Shown piece after piece: positions 30,330 to 39,954 of a stretch of 64,000 nt of DNA. The stretch is from Candidatus Micropelagos thuwalensis (GTDB taxonomy: Bacteria > Pseudomonadota > Alphaproteobacteria > RS24). Under the pieces are notes generated by a model. That model saw only the letters and a program-made list of their open reading frames with translations, ran no database searches and had not been told where the DNA came from. The DNA lies in NCBI RefSeq assembly GCF_000469155.1, contig NZ_AWXE01000004.1, positions 744,001 through 808,000 of the forward strand. Reading direction: 5' to 3'. The position numbers and the translations under genes are program-made. Every line of letters starts with the position of its first letter. The stretch's first letter is position 1.

Positions 30330-30923
30330 ATGATTGGTCCTGAAATTGAAACCCTGATAAATTTGTTGTCACGCATGCCCGGGCTTGGCCCAAGGTCGGC
30401 TCGTAGAGCGGTTTTACATTTAGTGCGTAAGCGTGAAAGTCTGCTTTTACCTTTGGCGGATGCCCTTCAGACTGCCAGAGAAAGTATCGTTACGTGCAGC
30501 ACATGCGGCGCGATAGATACGACAGACCCTTGTACTATATGTGCTGATCCGCGCCGAGATGACAGCGTTATTTGTGTTGTCGAGGATGTTGGTGACCTTT
30601 GGGCGCTGGAGCGTGCCAAAGCGACAAAGGGGAGATATCATGTGCTGGGCGGCGTTCTATCAGCATTGGATGGCGTAGGGCCTGAAGATTTGAGCCTTGC
30701 TGGTCTAAAAACCCGTTGCAACACGGGCTTGGTAAAAGAAGTTATTTTGGCGACCAATGCAACTGTTGAGGGGCAATCCACTGCGCATTATATTATGGAT
30801 ATGCTTAAAGGCAGTGACGTTACTGTTTCGCGTCTTGCTCATGGCGTGCCTGTTGGCGGGGAGCTGGATTATTTGGATGACGGCACACTTGCGGAGGCCA
30901 TGAAGTCCAGAACCGAATTTTAG
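30330..30923 (+). CDS. recR: Recombination protein RecR
   Basis: Gap-repair protein that works with RecO/RecF. 197 residues: N-terminal helix-hairpin-helix ([16 protein letters not shown]), a four-Cys zinc finger ([16 protein letters not shown]), a Toprim domain ([14 protein letters not shown]), and the C-terminal [17 protein letters not shown]. The ATG at 30330 was preferred over the TTG at 30324. The ribosome site is poor. In most bacteria ybaB/ebfC lies between dnaX and recR; here there is no room for it. Confidence 0.95.
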   Translation: MIGPEIETLINLLSRMPGLGPRSARRAVLHLVRKRESLLLPLADALQTARESIVTCSTCGAIDTTDPCTICADPRRDDSVICVVEDVGDLWALERAKATKGRYHVLGGVLSALDGVGPEDLSLAGLKTRCNTGLVKEVILATNATVEGQSTAHYIMDMLKGSDVTVSRLAHGVPVGGELDYLDDGTLAEAMKSRTEF

Positions 30924-30925
30924 GA

Positions 30926-32047
30926 TTAGTCTGGTTGTGATGACAGCAAGTCGTTTGTTGTGTCACTGATTTTTTCTTTATCTGTTTTTGAGTCTTCAAC
31001 TTCCAGTGCAGTGATTTTCTCGCCCCGTCGTGAGATTTTTGTGCCGGAGGTTTCTATCATTTCGATATCTTTATTGGCTTGATCAAAATGACTGCGCAAT
31101 TTGGCAATACGGTCATTCAGGCGCACAACATCCTCAATCATGACCTGCACTTCTTTTTGAATAATGCTGGCTTGTTCCCGCATTTTTACATCACGCATAA
31201 TGGCGCGAACCGTGTTGAGTGTGAGCGACATTGTATTAGGGGAAACAGGATAAACCCGCATGGAACGGCATTTATCGACGATATCGGCACGGCGCAGATG
31301 TAATTCGGAGAAAATACTTTCTGAGGGCAGGAACATCAGCGCGGCATCGGCGGTCTCACCAGTGATAATATATTTATCTCGTATCGCTTCAGCGTGTTTG
31401 AGCGTATCCTGCCCAAATTGTTGCAACGCGGCTTTTTGTTCAACCTCGTCGGCGGCTTGCTTAAATTTTTGATAAGCCTCAAGCGGGAACTTACTATCCA
31501 CCACGACAGGCCCGGGCGGGTTCGGAAGGTTAATGAGACAGTCAGCTCGTTTGCCATTGGAAAGTGTGTGTTGAAACAGATAGGTGCTTTCCGGCAGACC
31601 ATCAATCACAATATCGGCCAGTTGAGCTTCGCCAAACGCGCCGCGTGCTTGCTTGTTATCAAGAATATGCTGAAGTTCAACGACCTGCCCTGAAAGTGCC
31701 GTTATCTGCTGTTGTGCCTGATCTATGAGAGACAGCCTTTCACCAAGTTCACCGAGTGTTTTGGAGGTTTTCTCGCGGCTTTCTTGTAATGTGTGGGTGA
31801 CATTTTTTGATACACTCTCAAGCCGTTCCGATAGCGTTCGGTTAATTTCCCCTTTGGCGGCCTCTTGCATTTCGGCAAAACTGTTTAGCCGTCCGGTCAT
31901 TTCAGATTGTTGGCGGTTAATGTCGGCCAGCATTGCGTCAAGATGGTCGGGTGTATTGTCCTTGCGTTTGATCAATAGGCCAATACTCACCCCCAAAAGG
32001 GCGGCAAAAACTACTAGAATACAGATTGTAACTGACATAATACTCAT
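30926..32047 (-). CDS. rmuC: DNA recombination protein RmuC homolog
   Basis: Membrane-anchored protein of 373 residues. One N-terminal helix (about 4-26) is followed by a coiled coil (about 35-130) and the PD-(D/E)XK-like RmuC domain (about 135-310), with VVDSKFPLEAYQKF as the characteristic nuclease-like motif. Implicated in limiting DNA inversions; the mechanism is not well settled. Convergent with recR, with two bases between the stops. Confidence 0.92.
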   Translation of the reverse strand: MSIMSVTICILVVFAALLGVSIGLLIKRKDNTPDHLDAMLADINRQQSEMTGRLNSFAEMQEAAKGEINRTLSERLESVSKNVTHTLQESREKTSKTLGELGERLSLIDQAQQQITALSGQVVELQHILDNKQARGAFGEAQLADIVIDGLPESTYLFQHTLSNGKRADCLINLPNPPGPVVVDSKFPLEAYQKFKQAADEVEQKAALQQFGQDTLKHAEAIRDKYIITGETADAALMFLPSESIFSELHLRRADIVDKCRSMRVYPVSPNTMSLTLNTVRAIMRDVKMREQASIIQKEVQVMIEDVVRLNDRIAKLRSHFDQANKDIEMIETSGTKISRRGEKITALEVEDSKTDKEKISDTTNDLLSSQPD

Positions 32048-32135
32048 GAGAACTTTTTATCAGATTCGTTGATTTACAGCCTGGCTTCATTCAGCATGAC
32101 TTGACGACGGTGGACTCACATCGTATCTCAAATAT

Positions 32136-32711
32136 ATGACAATAAGACCTATAATAGCTGTGCCGGACCCTAGACTGAAACAAGTATCCGAGCCTGTTGA
32201 AGCTGTAACTGACGCGTTGCGGCTGCTCATGGATGACATGGTAGAAACTATGCATGATGCCAAAGGCATTGGATTGGCTGCCATTCAGATCGGCGTTAAT
32301 AAGCGTGTCATTGTGATGGATTTATCGCCCAGTGATCCCGGTGATGATGGCGAGAGCTCGGACCGTTACGACCTCTCAGAACTCAAAGATGAAACCATAA
32401 GATATTTTGTGAATCCTGAGATTGTCTGGACGTCTGAGGAGATGAATAATTATCAAGAGGGATGTCTGTCCGTTCCAGGCTTTTTTGATGATGTTGAACG
32501 TCCGAAAGCCTGTAAAGTTACTTATCTCGACTATCAAGGCCAACCGCAGGAGCTTGATTGCGACGGCTTGCTGGCGACGTGTATCCAGCATGAAATGGAT
32601 CATCTTAACGGCGTTGTTTTTCTGGATCATTTATCACGTTTAAAACGCGATATGATTGTCAAAAAACTTCGTAAGCAGTCTAAAGATACTAATGTTGTTG
32701 AGCCCCTATAA
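32136..32711 (+). CDS. def: Peptide deformylase
   Basis: Removes the formyl group from new proteins; iron or zinc hydrolase. 191 residues. The three motifs are [18 protein letters not shown] (Cys ligand) and QHEMDHLNG (HEXXH ligands). It is followed 33 bases later by fmt, the enzyme that adds the formyl group, the classic pairing. Divergent from rmuC. Confidence 0.96.
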   Translation: MTIRPIIAVPDPRLKQVSEPVEAVTDALRLLMDDMVETMHDAKGIGLAAIQIGVNKRVIVMDLSPSDPGDDGESSDRYDLSELKDETIRYFVNPEIVWTSEEMNNYQEGCLSVPGFFDDVERPKACKVTYLDYQGQPQELDCDGLLATCIQHEMDHLNGVVFLDHLSRLKRDMIVKKLRKQSKDTNVVEPL

Positions 32712-32744
32712 AAGCAGTTGTCATAGACTTGCGGAGGTTCTGTC

Positions 32745-33674
32745 ATGCGTTTGATTTTTATGGGAACACCAGACTTTTCTGTGCCATCCCTGAATGCCCT
32801 GCATGAGGCCGGTCATGATATTTGTGCCGTCTATACCCGTCCGCCCGCCAAAAAAGGACGTGGCATGAGCGCGCAATTAACGCCAGTACATGAATGTGCT
32901 GAAGCTTTGGGGTTGACAGTTTTTACTCCTGAAAATTTTAAGACACCCGAAACAGTGAGCATGTTTGCGTCGCATCAAGCAGATTTGGCAGTGGTGGTGG
33001 CTTATGGTCTGATTTTGCCGGAAAGCGTTCTTTCTGCACCTGTTAAAGGATGTTGGAATATCCATGCGTCCTTACTGCCACGCTGGCGCGGGGCCGCGCC
33101 GATACAAAGGGCGATAATGGCTGGAGATATGAAAACGGGAATCTGCATCATGCAAATGGAAGCTGGCCTTGATACTGGCCCGGTTTTGCTGCGGCAGGAA
33201 CTTGACATTAATGATACAGACACTGCAGCGGATTTGCATGACCGGCTCATGTGGTTGGGGGCAGATGCTATAGTTGAAGCAATCAGCGCACATGAAAACC
33301 TTCAGCCCATTCAACAAAGCGCGGCGGGTGTAACATATGCCCAGAAAATCAACAAACAGGAAAGCCGAATAAATTGGTCGCAGAGTGCAAGTCAACTTGA
33401 TTGTTTTATTCGTGGGTTATCACCTTTTCCCGGTGCTTGGTTTGACGCTGATGGTGACCGTATCAAGGTGCTTGCAGTTCGCCCGATAGAGAGTTCATCA
33501 GAAGCAAAATACAAATGCGGAGAGGTTTTGGACTCCGGCAACGGGAAACCAATTATTGCCTGTGGTCGTGGTGCGCTGGAATTGGTGCGCCTCCAACGTT
33601 CCGGTAAATCAGCGATGACAGGTGAAGAATTTCAGCGTGGCAAAAGTTTGAAGCCTGGAACGCTTTTGTCATGA
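32745..33674 (+). CDS. fmt: Methionyl-tRNA formyltransferase
   Basis: Formylates initiator Met-tRNA using 10-formyl-THF. 309 residues: [16 protein letters not shown] at the start, the catalytic [17 protein letters not shown] (Asn, His), and a C-terminal OB-type tRNA-binding domain from about 205. A GGAGG ribosome site precedes the ATG. Overlaps truA by four bases. Confidence 0.96.
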   Translation: MRLIFMGTPDFSVPSLNALHEAGHDICAVYTRPPAKKGRGMSAQLTPVHECAEALGLTVFTPENFKTPETVSMFASHQADLAVVVAYGLILPESVLSAPVKGCWNIHASLLPRWRGAAPIQRAIMAGDMKTGICIMQMEAGLDTGPVLLRQELDINDTDTAADLHDRLMWLGADAIVEAISAHENLQPIQQSAAGVTYAQKINKQESRINWSQSASQLDCFIRGLSPFPGAWFDADGDRIKVLAVRPIESSSEAKYKCGEVLDSGNGKPIIACGRGALELVRLQRSGKSAMTGEEFQRGKSLKPGTLLS

Positions 33675-34417
33675 CGCAAAGATTTAAACTCATAATTGAA
33701 TATGAAGGAACCAAGTTTTGCGGGTGGCAAACCCAGCGCGGGGGTGGTGCAGTGCAGGATGCTTTATCGGAGGCGGTTTTTAAATTCTGCGGCGAAGAGG
33801 TGAATGTCAACGGTGCAGGCCGCACAGATACAGGCGTTCATGCGCGGGGGCAGGTTGCGCATTTGGATATAGAGAAATCCACCGATGCATCAACTCTCCT
33901 TAAGGCATTAAATTTTCATCTTAAACCGCATCCGGTGGCTGTGCTTTCTGCCCAGTTGGTGGATAGTGAGTTTGATGCGCGTTTTTCAGCCATTCGGCGC
34001 CATTATGAATACCGCATCTTATCGCGACGGGTGCGTCCGACACTCCTGGTGGATAGGGTGTGGTGGGTACCTGTTGAATTGGACGTTGCGGCAATGCAGG
34101 AGGCGTCAGGGCGGCTCACCGGGCGACATGATTTCACAACTTTCCGCTCGGTTCAGTGTCAGGCTGCTTCGCCTGAGCGCTCGCTTGACCGTCTCGATGT
34201 GGTGGCAGAGGATGGTGAGATTAGAATTCGGGCGGTCGCGCGAAGTTTTCTGCACAATCAGGTGCGCTCCATGGTCGGTTCTTTGAAGCTTGTGGGGGAA
34301 GGCAAGTGGTCAGCAGATAATTTATCCGCTGCACTAGAAGCCAAAGATCGTGCAGCCTGTGCGCCCGTTGCACCGGCGCATGGTTTGTATTTTATGTCTG
34401 TGGATTATGAAAAATAA
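33671..34417 (+). CDS. truA: tRNA pseudouridine(38-40) synthase TruA
   Basis: Modifies U38-U40 of the anticodon arm. 248 residues. The catalytic Asp is in [11 protein letters not shown], with [10 protein letters not shown] at the N-terminus and [13 protein letters not shown] near the end. Its ATG overlaps the fmt stop by four bases. Its 3' end overlaps that of the convergent dapE by 13 bases. Confidence 0.96.
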   Translation: MTQRFKLIIEYEGTKFCGWQTQRGGGAVQDALSEAVFKFCGEEVNVNGAGRTDTGVHARGQVAHLDIEKSTDASTLLKALNFHLKPHPVAVLSAQLVDSEFDARFSAIRRHYEYRILSRRVRPTLLVDRVWWVPVELDVAAMQEASGRLTGRHDFTTFRSVQCQAASPERSLDRLDVVAEDGEIRIRAVARSFLHNQVRSMVGSLKLVGEGKWSADNLSAALEAKDRAACAPVAPAHGLYFMSVDYEK

Positions 34418-35583
34418 CCGGACAGAATTTCTTGATAAATTTTTGTTAGAGATTGAATGTCATTGACTCTGACGTGCTCATCCACCTTGTGCATGGTTTT
34501 GCCGACAAGCCCAAACTCAATCACACGCGCGTGATCTTTAATAAACCGTGCATCAGATGTGCCACCACTTGTAGATAATTTGGGTGTCATGCCTAGCGTT
34601 TTTTCTACCGCACTGACAGCAAGCTCACTCAAGGTGCCGGTCGGGGTCAAAAAAGCCTCGCCGGAATGGTTAATATCAACAGTCAAAGAAAATTTATTCT
34701 CACCATCAATGGCATTATTTAAAGCGTCATGAGCCGCGTTGAGGTTTTCGTTAATCCAGTCGGTGATGGTGTCACGGCTCCATATATCATTATAACGGAT
34801 ATTAAAACGTGCTTGTGCCAGTGCGGGAATGACATTGGTTACAGCATTGCCGACATCAAAACCCGTCAGTTCCAGATTGCTTGGCTGGAAATGTGGTGTG
34901 CCGTCATCAAGTTTTGCCGTGATTAACCGCTCCAATAATTGGACAAGATGCGGAACAGGGTTCGCCGCGCGATGCGGATAGGCGACGTGACCTTGAATAC
35001 CTTCAATGGTAACAGTTGTGTTCACGCTGCCGCGACGCCCGATTTTAATCATTTCGCCCAATGTTTCGGGGTTGGTCGGCTCACCGACAATGCAATCATC
35101 AATGACTTCTTGCTGGGTGCTTAACCAATCTAGCATTTTGATTGTGCCATTGACCGAAGGGCCTTCTTCATCGCCGGTAATCAGCAAACTTATAGAACCT
35201 ATAGGTTTGCCATTTTGCGAAAGATAATCTGCCGTGGCGGCAACGAAAGCCGCTATTGCACCTTTCATATCAGCCGCCCCGCGCCCCCATAACTTGTCAT
35301 CGGAAATCTCACCGGAAAAAGGATCTTTCTGCCAGTTATCCGCTGCGCCAACCGGCACAACATCTGTATGGCCTGCAAAGCAGATATGAGGCGCCGCATC
35401 GCCAAGACGTGCATATAGATTATCCACACGTGCGGTATTAGGTTCCTGAAATGGAAGGCGCGTACAAGTGAAGCCGATTTCCGTTAGTACTTTTTCAAGC
35501 AAATCTAAGGCCCCTGCATCTGCAGGCGTTACGGACGGACAGCGTATCAACTCGGCAGCAAAATTTACCGGATCAATTTGCAT
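34405..35583 (-). CDS. dapE: Succinyl-diaminopimelate desuccinylase
   Basis: Di-zinc M20-family hydrolase of the lysine/murein precursor pathway. 392 residues. Metal and catalytic motifs: CFAGHTDVVPVG (His, Asp), WGRGAADMKG (Asp), LLITGDEEGPSVNGT (Glu pair), GEPTNPE, and the C-terminal TSGGTSDARF. Start codon overlaps the dapD stop by one base (TGATG), so the two are coupled. Confidence 0.95.
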   Translation of the reverse strand: MQIDPVNFAAELIRCPSVTPADAGALDLLEKVLTEIGFTCTRLPFQEPNTARVDNLYARLGDAAPHICFAGHTDVVPVGAADNWQKDPFSGEISDDKLWGRGAADMKGAIAAFVAATADYLSQNGKPIGSISLLITGDEEGPSVNGTIKMLDWLSTQQEVIDDCIVGEPTNPETLGEMIKIGRRGSVNTTVTIEGIQGHVAYPHRAANPVPHLVQLLERLITAKLDDGTPHFQPSNLELTGFDVGNAVTNVIPALAQARFNIRYNDIWSRDTITDWINENLNAAHDALNNAIDGENKFSLTVDINHSGEAFLTPTGTLSELAVSAVEKTLGMTPKLSTSGGTSDARFIKDHARVIEFGLVGKTMHKVDEHVRVNDIQSLTKIYQEILSGYFS

Positions 35584-36425
35584 CAGTCCCTCAGCAATTC
35601 ATTAATAGATGTTTTTGCACGCGTACCTGCATCCACGGTTTTCACAATCACGGCACAAGCGAGACCGGGTTTGCCAGGCGTACCGGAAGCGTCAGGTAAC
35701 ATGCCCGGGACAACCACAGAGAAAGGGGGGACTTCACCAAAGGAAATGTCACCACTGGCGCGGTCAACGATTTTAGTTGATGCCGATAGAAACACACCCA
35801 TAGACAGCACCGCGCCCTCACGGACAATCACGCCTTCCGCAACTTCGGAGCGCGCCCCGATAAAGCAATTATCTTCAATAATTGTCGGGTTGGCTTGTAA
35901 GGGTTCCAGTACACCACCAATGCCTGCGCCACCAGAGATATGGACATTCTTACCAATTTGAGCGCAAGAACCAACCGTCGCCCATGTATCAACCATGGTG
36001 CCTTCATCAACATAGGCACCAAGATTCACAAAGCTGGGCATCAAAACAACATTTGGAGCAATATAAGCGCCGCGCCTGACCACACAATTTGGTACGGCTC
36101 GGAAACCTGCCGATGAAAAATCTTCTTCTCCCCAGCCATCAAATTTTGACGGGACTTTATCCCACCAACTTGCCGTGCCGGGGCCATGTGCAATGGTTGT
36201 CATATTATTTAGACGAAATGACAACAAGACAGCCTTTTTAAGCCATTGATTAACGTGCCATTCGTCCTCATTCTTTTCGGCAACGCGCAGTGTGCCATTA
36301 TCTAGGAAAGACATAGCCGCTTCAATTGCATCGCGTTTCTCGCCCGTCATGTCGGGTGAGATATCATCAGGGTTCTCAAAAGCTGAATTGATAATTTTTT
36401 CGATTTCTTCGTAAGCTTCAGCCAT
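35583..36425 (-). CDS. dapD: Tetrahydrodipicolinate N-succinyltransferase
   Basis: Left-handed beta-helix acyltransferase of about 280 residues, upstream partner of DapE in the succinylase branch. Hexapeptide repeats run from about 120 to 240 ([40 protein letters not shown]). The GGAG six bases before the ATG at 36425 selects this start over two upstream in-frame ATGs (36449 and 36434). A 97-base stretch separates it from the nucleotidase gene. Confidence 0.95.
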   Translation of the reverse strand: MAEAYEEIEKIINSAFENPDDISPDMTGEKRDAIEAAMSFLDNGTLRVAEKNEDEWHVNQWLKKAVLLSFRLNNMTTIAHGPGTASWWDKVPSKFDGWGEEDFSSAGFRAVPNCVVRRGAYIAPNVVLMPSFVNLGAYVDEGTMVDTWATVGSCAQIGKNVHISGGAGIGGVLEPLQANPTIIEDNCFIGARSEVAEGVIVREGAVLSMGVFLSASTKIVDRASGDISFGEVPPFSVVVPGMLPDASGTPGKPGLACAVIVKTVDAGTRAKTSINELLRD

Positions 36426-36522
36426 AGCCATCTCCATTCGCCATCTCATATTGAAAAACTTAAAATGAACCTAGTCATCCTCTCGGTTCAGTCAAGCGTG
36501 CTACCATTCATGTGACGTTTTA

Positions 36523-37209
36523 TCACTTTCCGTTCATGAGTGACAGAAAATCCACCAGATTATCAATCTCATAATTTATGTGCCCGCCGTCAGCGCCTTC
36601 ATGCCCGATTTTGGCATGTTGTGGAGCATCCTCGGATAGTTTTGGTTTTAACCATACGGTCGTCATGCCAAGCTCATATGCCGGTAATAAATTCCGCGCC
36701 ATATCTTCGAAAAAAATGGTTTTATCGGGGTTGATGTCATAATTGGCGATTAATTTGTGGTAGACATTTTTGTCGGGCTTTGGAACATAGTCAGCCGCAC
36801 GAATATCAAAAATATCATCAAAATGGTGCAATACCCCGAGTCGGTCGCTTACTCTTTCGGCATGTTTTTGTGTGCCATTGGTGAAAATATATTTTTTCCC
36901 CGGGAGATTGGCGAGCGCGGTGGAGAGTTCAGGGTCTGGCGTAAGCGGTGAGACATCAATATCATGCACAAAATCGAGAAACTCGTCCGGTTCTAGTCCG
37001 TGGAATTGCATCAGGCCAGATAGAGTTGTGCCATATTCCCTCCAGTATTTCTTCTGGATAAAAAAAGCCTCATCATGCGTCAGCCCCAATTTTTCCTCAA
37101 TAAATGCAGTCATGCGCACATCCACATGAGCGAATAAATTTTTTTCAGGCGGGTAGAGCGTGTTGTCGAGGTCAAACAGATAGACCGTTTGTGGTCCTAT
37201 AACTGGCAT
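36523..37209 (-). CDS. HAD-family pyrimidine 5'-nucleotidase
   Basis: HAD phosphatase of the SDT1/pyrimidine-nucleotidase group, about 228 residues from the start at 37209. Motif I is YLFDLDNTLYPPE, motif II is IFTNGTQKH, motif III is the Lys in VPKPDKNVY, and motif IV is TIFFEDMARNL. Predicted to dephosphorylate pyrimidine nucleotides; some relatives act on other phosphates. A longer reading from 37266 would overlap the upstream gene; the ATG at 37209 avoids this. The gene sits between dapD and argB as in many alphaproteobacteria. Confidence 0.85.
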   Translation of the reverse strand: MPVIGPQTVYLFDLDNTLYPPEKNLFAHVDVRMTAFIEEKLGLTHDEAFFIQKKYWREYGTTLSGLMQFHGLEPDEFLDFVHDIDVSPLTPDPELSTALANLPGKKYIFTNGTQKHAERVSDRLGVLHHFDDIFDIRAADYVPKPDKNVYHKLIANYDINPDKTIFFEDMARNLLPAYELGMTTVWLKPKLSEDAPQHAKIGHEGADGGHINYEIDNLVDFLSLMNGK

Positions 37210-37222
37210 AGGGGAAGACTTA

Positions 37223-38266
37223 TTACTCAAAACGCATGATCCATTTCTGTTCTTTACCGGTGTCAATCTTCATAAACCCGGTCTTGTCGAAACCTTTCTC
37301 GGCACATTCGTTCCGCCCCTCAATCGTGAAGCGTGTCGGCTTGGTACATAGGTTAAACGTTCCACCCCAGATAAGTGGTTTGCCAGCTTGTAATAAAGGC
37401 TTTCCTTTTATATCGACTGCTTCCGCATAAACAAAATAATATCGATCCAGAAGAGATTTATTAATGGCGCGAATACACTCACCCGATGGGATTTTAAGCC
37501 AGCCCTGAGTGGTGAAATTATCTTTACTGACAAACCCAATTGCCGACCAGACAAGATGAGGCGTGTCATTGCAAAGCTGGAGACCACGCGTCTTGCTTTT
37601 TTCTTCTGCCGCTTCGAATAATTTGGCGAGAAGGTTTTGTGAGATTGTTTTGCTCTGGTTAAGGTCATTCTTATTTTGAAAATCTTTTAGCGAGTCCCGT
37701 GTGCGACGTCCGGCAAATCCGTCAATTACACCAATTTCATAACCAATATCGGATAGTAATCTTTGCGCGCCCGCAACTTGCGCCTGTTTTCGGTTAAAAT
37801 TATAGGACTCAGAAAAGAAAATCTTGTTCTTCTTACTTGAATATTCTGCCGGAGAGAAATCCGCAGCTACATAGCCGCGCATTCGGCATTCACGCCTGCC
37901 ATTTATGTCAAAATTTGTATCATTGCGAATACAAAAACGTTCAGCACCAGTGAAGTTTTGAACATCCCCTGCATGCACTTTCAAAGACCTTGCATAGACA
38001 AATAATTCAGTGCCGCTTGCAGGCGCTTGTGGTGCAGCTTCACATTTGCCGGGGAACATTCTTACCCAACCCTTGCTTTGGCTTGCATTGCCGTCTTGCA
38101 CGGCAGTGGCTGCTTCAAGCACATAGCTGGTGTAGTTGCACAATTTGACGGTCTCTGCCGATGCTGTATTTAAGCTCAAGAGATTTACCAGCAAGCAACC
38201 AAAGAGTGCCCGACTGGTCAAAATTAAACTGCGCCACAGGCCACGTTTTTTTACACTGAAAACCAT
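37223..38266 (-). CDS. Secreted protein with two DUF1036 domains flanking a peptidoglycan-binding domain
   Basis: About 347 residues, from an ATG (38266) just after the argB stop. A signal peptide ends near NTASA-ETV. The mature part begins with a DUF1036-like unit (KLCNYTSYVLEAATA, GWVRMFPGKCE). A peptidoglycan-binding-type helical repeat follows (AQRLLSDIGYEIGVIDGFAG, RTRDSLKDFQ), then a second DUF1036-like unit (QLCNDTPHLVWSAIGF, GWLKIPSGECI). Each unit repeats the pattern LCN-hydrophobic-GW-P-GxC and a late C-x(n)-C pair, so disulfides are likely. Probably periplasmic and wall-associated. Function unknown. Confidence 0.8.
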   Translation of the reverse strand: MVFSVKKRGLWRSLILTSRALFGCLLVNLLSLNTASAETVKLCNYTSYVLEAATAVQDGNASQSKGWVRMFPGKCEAAPQAPASGTELFVYARSLKVHAGDVQNFTGAERFCIRNDTNFDINGRRECRMRGYVAADFSPAEYSSKKNKIFFSESYNFNRKQAQVAGAQRLLSDIGYEIGVIDGFAGRRTRDSLKDFQNKNDLNQSKTISQNLLAKLFEAAEEKSKTRGLQLCNDTPHLVWSAIGFVSKDNFTTQGWLKIPSGECIRAINKSLLDRYYFVYAEAVDIKGKPLLQAGKPLIWGGTFNLCTKPTRFTIEGRNECAEKGFDKTGFMKIDTGKEQKWIMRFE

Positions 38267-38279
38267 CCCAGCTATGCCT

Positions 38280-39242
38280 TCAAGAAATAAGAGTGCCGGC
38301 CCCAAGGGCAGTGAAAAGTTCCAGAAGAATGGCATGCGGAATCCGCCCATCAAGAATTGCAACAGCTTCCACGCCGTTTTTCCGTGCTGTAATCGCCGTG
38401 CCCAGCTTTGGTATCATGCCACCAATAGCGGTACCGTTTTTGATAAGCGCATTGGCCTGGCGTAAATTGAGGTGTTCAATCAACGCCCCCTTTTTGTCCA
38501 GCACGCCGGCCACATCGGTCAACATCAGCAATCTTTCTGCTTTAATGGCGGCGGCAATAGCCCCGGCGGCTGTATCGGCGTTAACATTAAAGGTCTGACC
38601 ATTCCGCGATGTTGCAACCGGTGCAATCACCGGTATCGCATCAGATCTGGCGAGGTCATGCAGGACTTCAGGGTTCACCTTTTCAGGCTCTCCGGCAAAG
38701 CCAATATCAATCACTTTTTCAATATTACTGTCCGGGTCGCGGGTTCTGGCTTTTGTTTTTTTAGCGACCAACAAATTACCATCTTTGCCTGACAGGCCGA
38801 TAGCTCTGCCGCCAGCCTGATTTAGTGCCGTGACAATTTGTTTATTAATAGAACCTGCAAGCACCATCTCGACAACTTCCATGGTTTTTCCGTCCGTCAC
38901 TCTCAAGCCGCCGGCAAATTTACTTTTCATGCCCAGCCTTTGCAGCATTTCAGCGATTTGAGGCCCACCACCATGCACCACGACTGGGTTAATACCGGCC
39001 TGTTTCAGCAGAACAACATCGCGGGCAAAAGCGGCGGAAAGTTCAGGGTCACCCATGGCATGTCCGCCATATTTAATGACCACGGTTTTTTTATCATAGA
39101 GCTGCATAAATGGCAGGGCTTCTGTCAGCACATGCGCTTTCTCCAGCCAAGCAGCATGCTTTCCCGATTTTGAGGGTGTGGATTTGCGCTGCGTCGTCTT
39201 GCGCTGCGTCGTCTTGCTCTGTGTGGACTTTCTGGGTGCCAT
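38280..39242 (-). CDS. argB: Acetylglutamate kinase
   Basis: Second step of arginine synthesis. 320 residues. The amino acid kinase fold shows [12 protein letters not shown] (nucleotide-binding Lys), [38 protein letters not shown] and [10 protein letters not shown]. The N-terminus carries an unusual basic Thr/Ser/Lys/Gln-rich extension of about 27 residues, built from repeated five-residue units (see the repeat entry). The next in-frame start is past the family's conserved beginning, so the extension is probably translated. Confidence 0.95.
   Translation of the reverse strand: MAPRKSTQSKTTQRKTTQRKSTPSKSGKHAAWLEKAHVLTEALPFMQLYDKKTVVIKYGGHAMGDPELSAAFARDVVLLKQAGINPVVVHGGGPQIAEMLQRLGMKSKFAGGLRVTDGKTMEVVEMVLAGSINKQIVTALNQAGGRAIGLSGKDGNLLVAKKTKARTRDPDSNIEKVIDIGFAGEPEKVNPEVLHDLARSDAIPVIAPVATSRNGQTFNVNADTAAGAIAAAIKAERLLMLTDVAGVLDKKGALIEHLNLRQANALIKNGTAIGGMIPKLGTAITARKNGVEAVAILDGRIPHAILLELFTALGAGTLIS
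39171..39230. repeat. 15-base tandem repeat in the 5' end of argB
   Basis: Two exact copies of GCGCTGCGTCGTCTT (39186-39200 and 39201-39215) are flanked by a degenerate copy on each side (39171-39185 and 39216-39230). Read on the coding strand they give the units [15 protein letters not shown] and KSTPS. Confidence 0.85.
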
Positions 39243-39261
39243 GTCGTCGTTTCCTGATTGA

Positions 39262-39954
39262 TTAGGCTTTATACCCTATTGCGGACAAATCAACCAGCCC
39301 AGCAATCTCAGCTTGAAGCAAATTTATGCCATGGCCTTTGACCGCAGAGGTGGCAATCATCTCGGGATGTGCGGCGGGCCTTTTGACCAGCGCGTTTTGC
39401 ATTGTCTCAATTGTTGCAGCCAGTGCTGCTTCTTTAGGTTTATCTGCTTTGGTTAACACAATCTGATAAGACACGGCTGCCTCGTCCAGTAAATTCAAAA
39501 TATCCATATCGTTTGATTTGATACCGTGACGTGCATCGATCAAAACAAAGACGCGCCTTAAATTCATCCGTCCGCGCAAATAATTTCTAAGGAGTTTATT
39601 CCATGCCGCGATTTTGGATTTTGACTCCTTGGCATAACCATAGCCGGGCATGTCCACCATCCATAGTGCCTGGGTCGTTTCGTTACGTTCGGCGAGCGCA
39701 AAGAAGTTTAGCTCTTGCGTACGTCCCGGCGTGGAGGAGGTGCGGGCCAGGGCCTTGTGTCCGGTTAATGCATTTATCAGGCTGGATTTACCGACATTGG
39801 AACGTCCGGCAAACGCTATTTCTGTCAGATCATCATTCGGCAGACCATTGACGTCAACAACGCCGAATTTGAAGTTACACGGTTGGGCAAACAACCACCG
39901 ACCCGCAGCCAGTCTATCGGCTTCAGCCGGATTGAGTTCCTGATCCGGCATCAT
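39262..39954 (-). CDS. engB: Ribosome biogenesis GTP-binding protein EngB/YihA/YsxC
   Basis: Essential GTPase for 50S assembly. G1 is [14 protein letters not shown]2/G3 are [13 protein letters not shown] and DMPGYGYA, G4 is TKADK, G5 near SAVKGHG. From the ATG at 39954 the protein has 230 residues; an adjacent ATG at 39951 and an earlier start at 39981 exist. Even the shortest reading overlaps the end of yidC by about 30 bases, so translation is coupled. Confidence 0.94.
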   Translation of the reverse strand: MMPDQELNPAEADRLAAGRWLFAQPCNFKFGVVDVNGLPNDDLTEIAFAGRSNVGKSSLINALTGHKALARTSSTPGRTQELNFFALAERNETTQALWMVDMPGYGYAKESKSKIAAWNKLLRNYLRGRMNLRRVFVLIDARHGIKSNDMDILNLLDEAAVSYQIVLTKADKPKEAALAATIETMQNALVKRPAAHPEMIATSAVKGHGINLLQAEIAGLVDLSAIGYKA

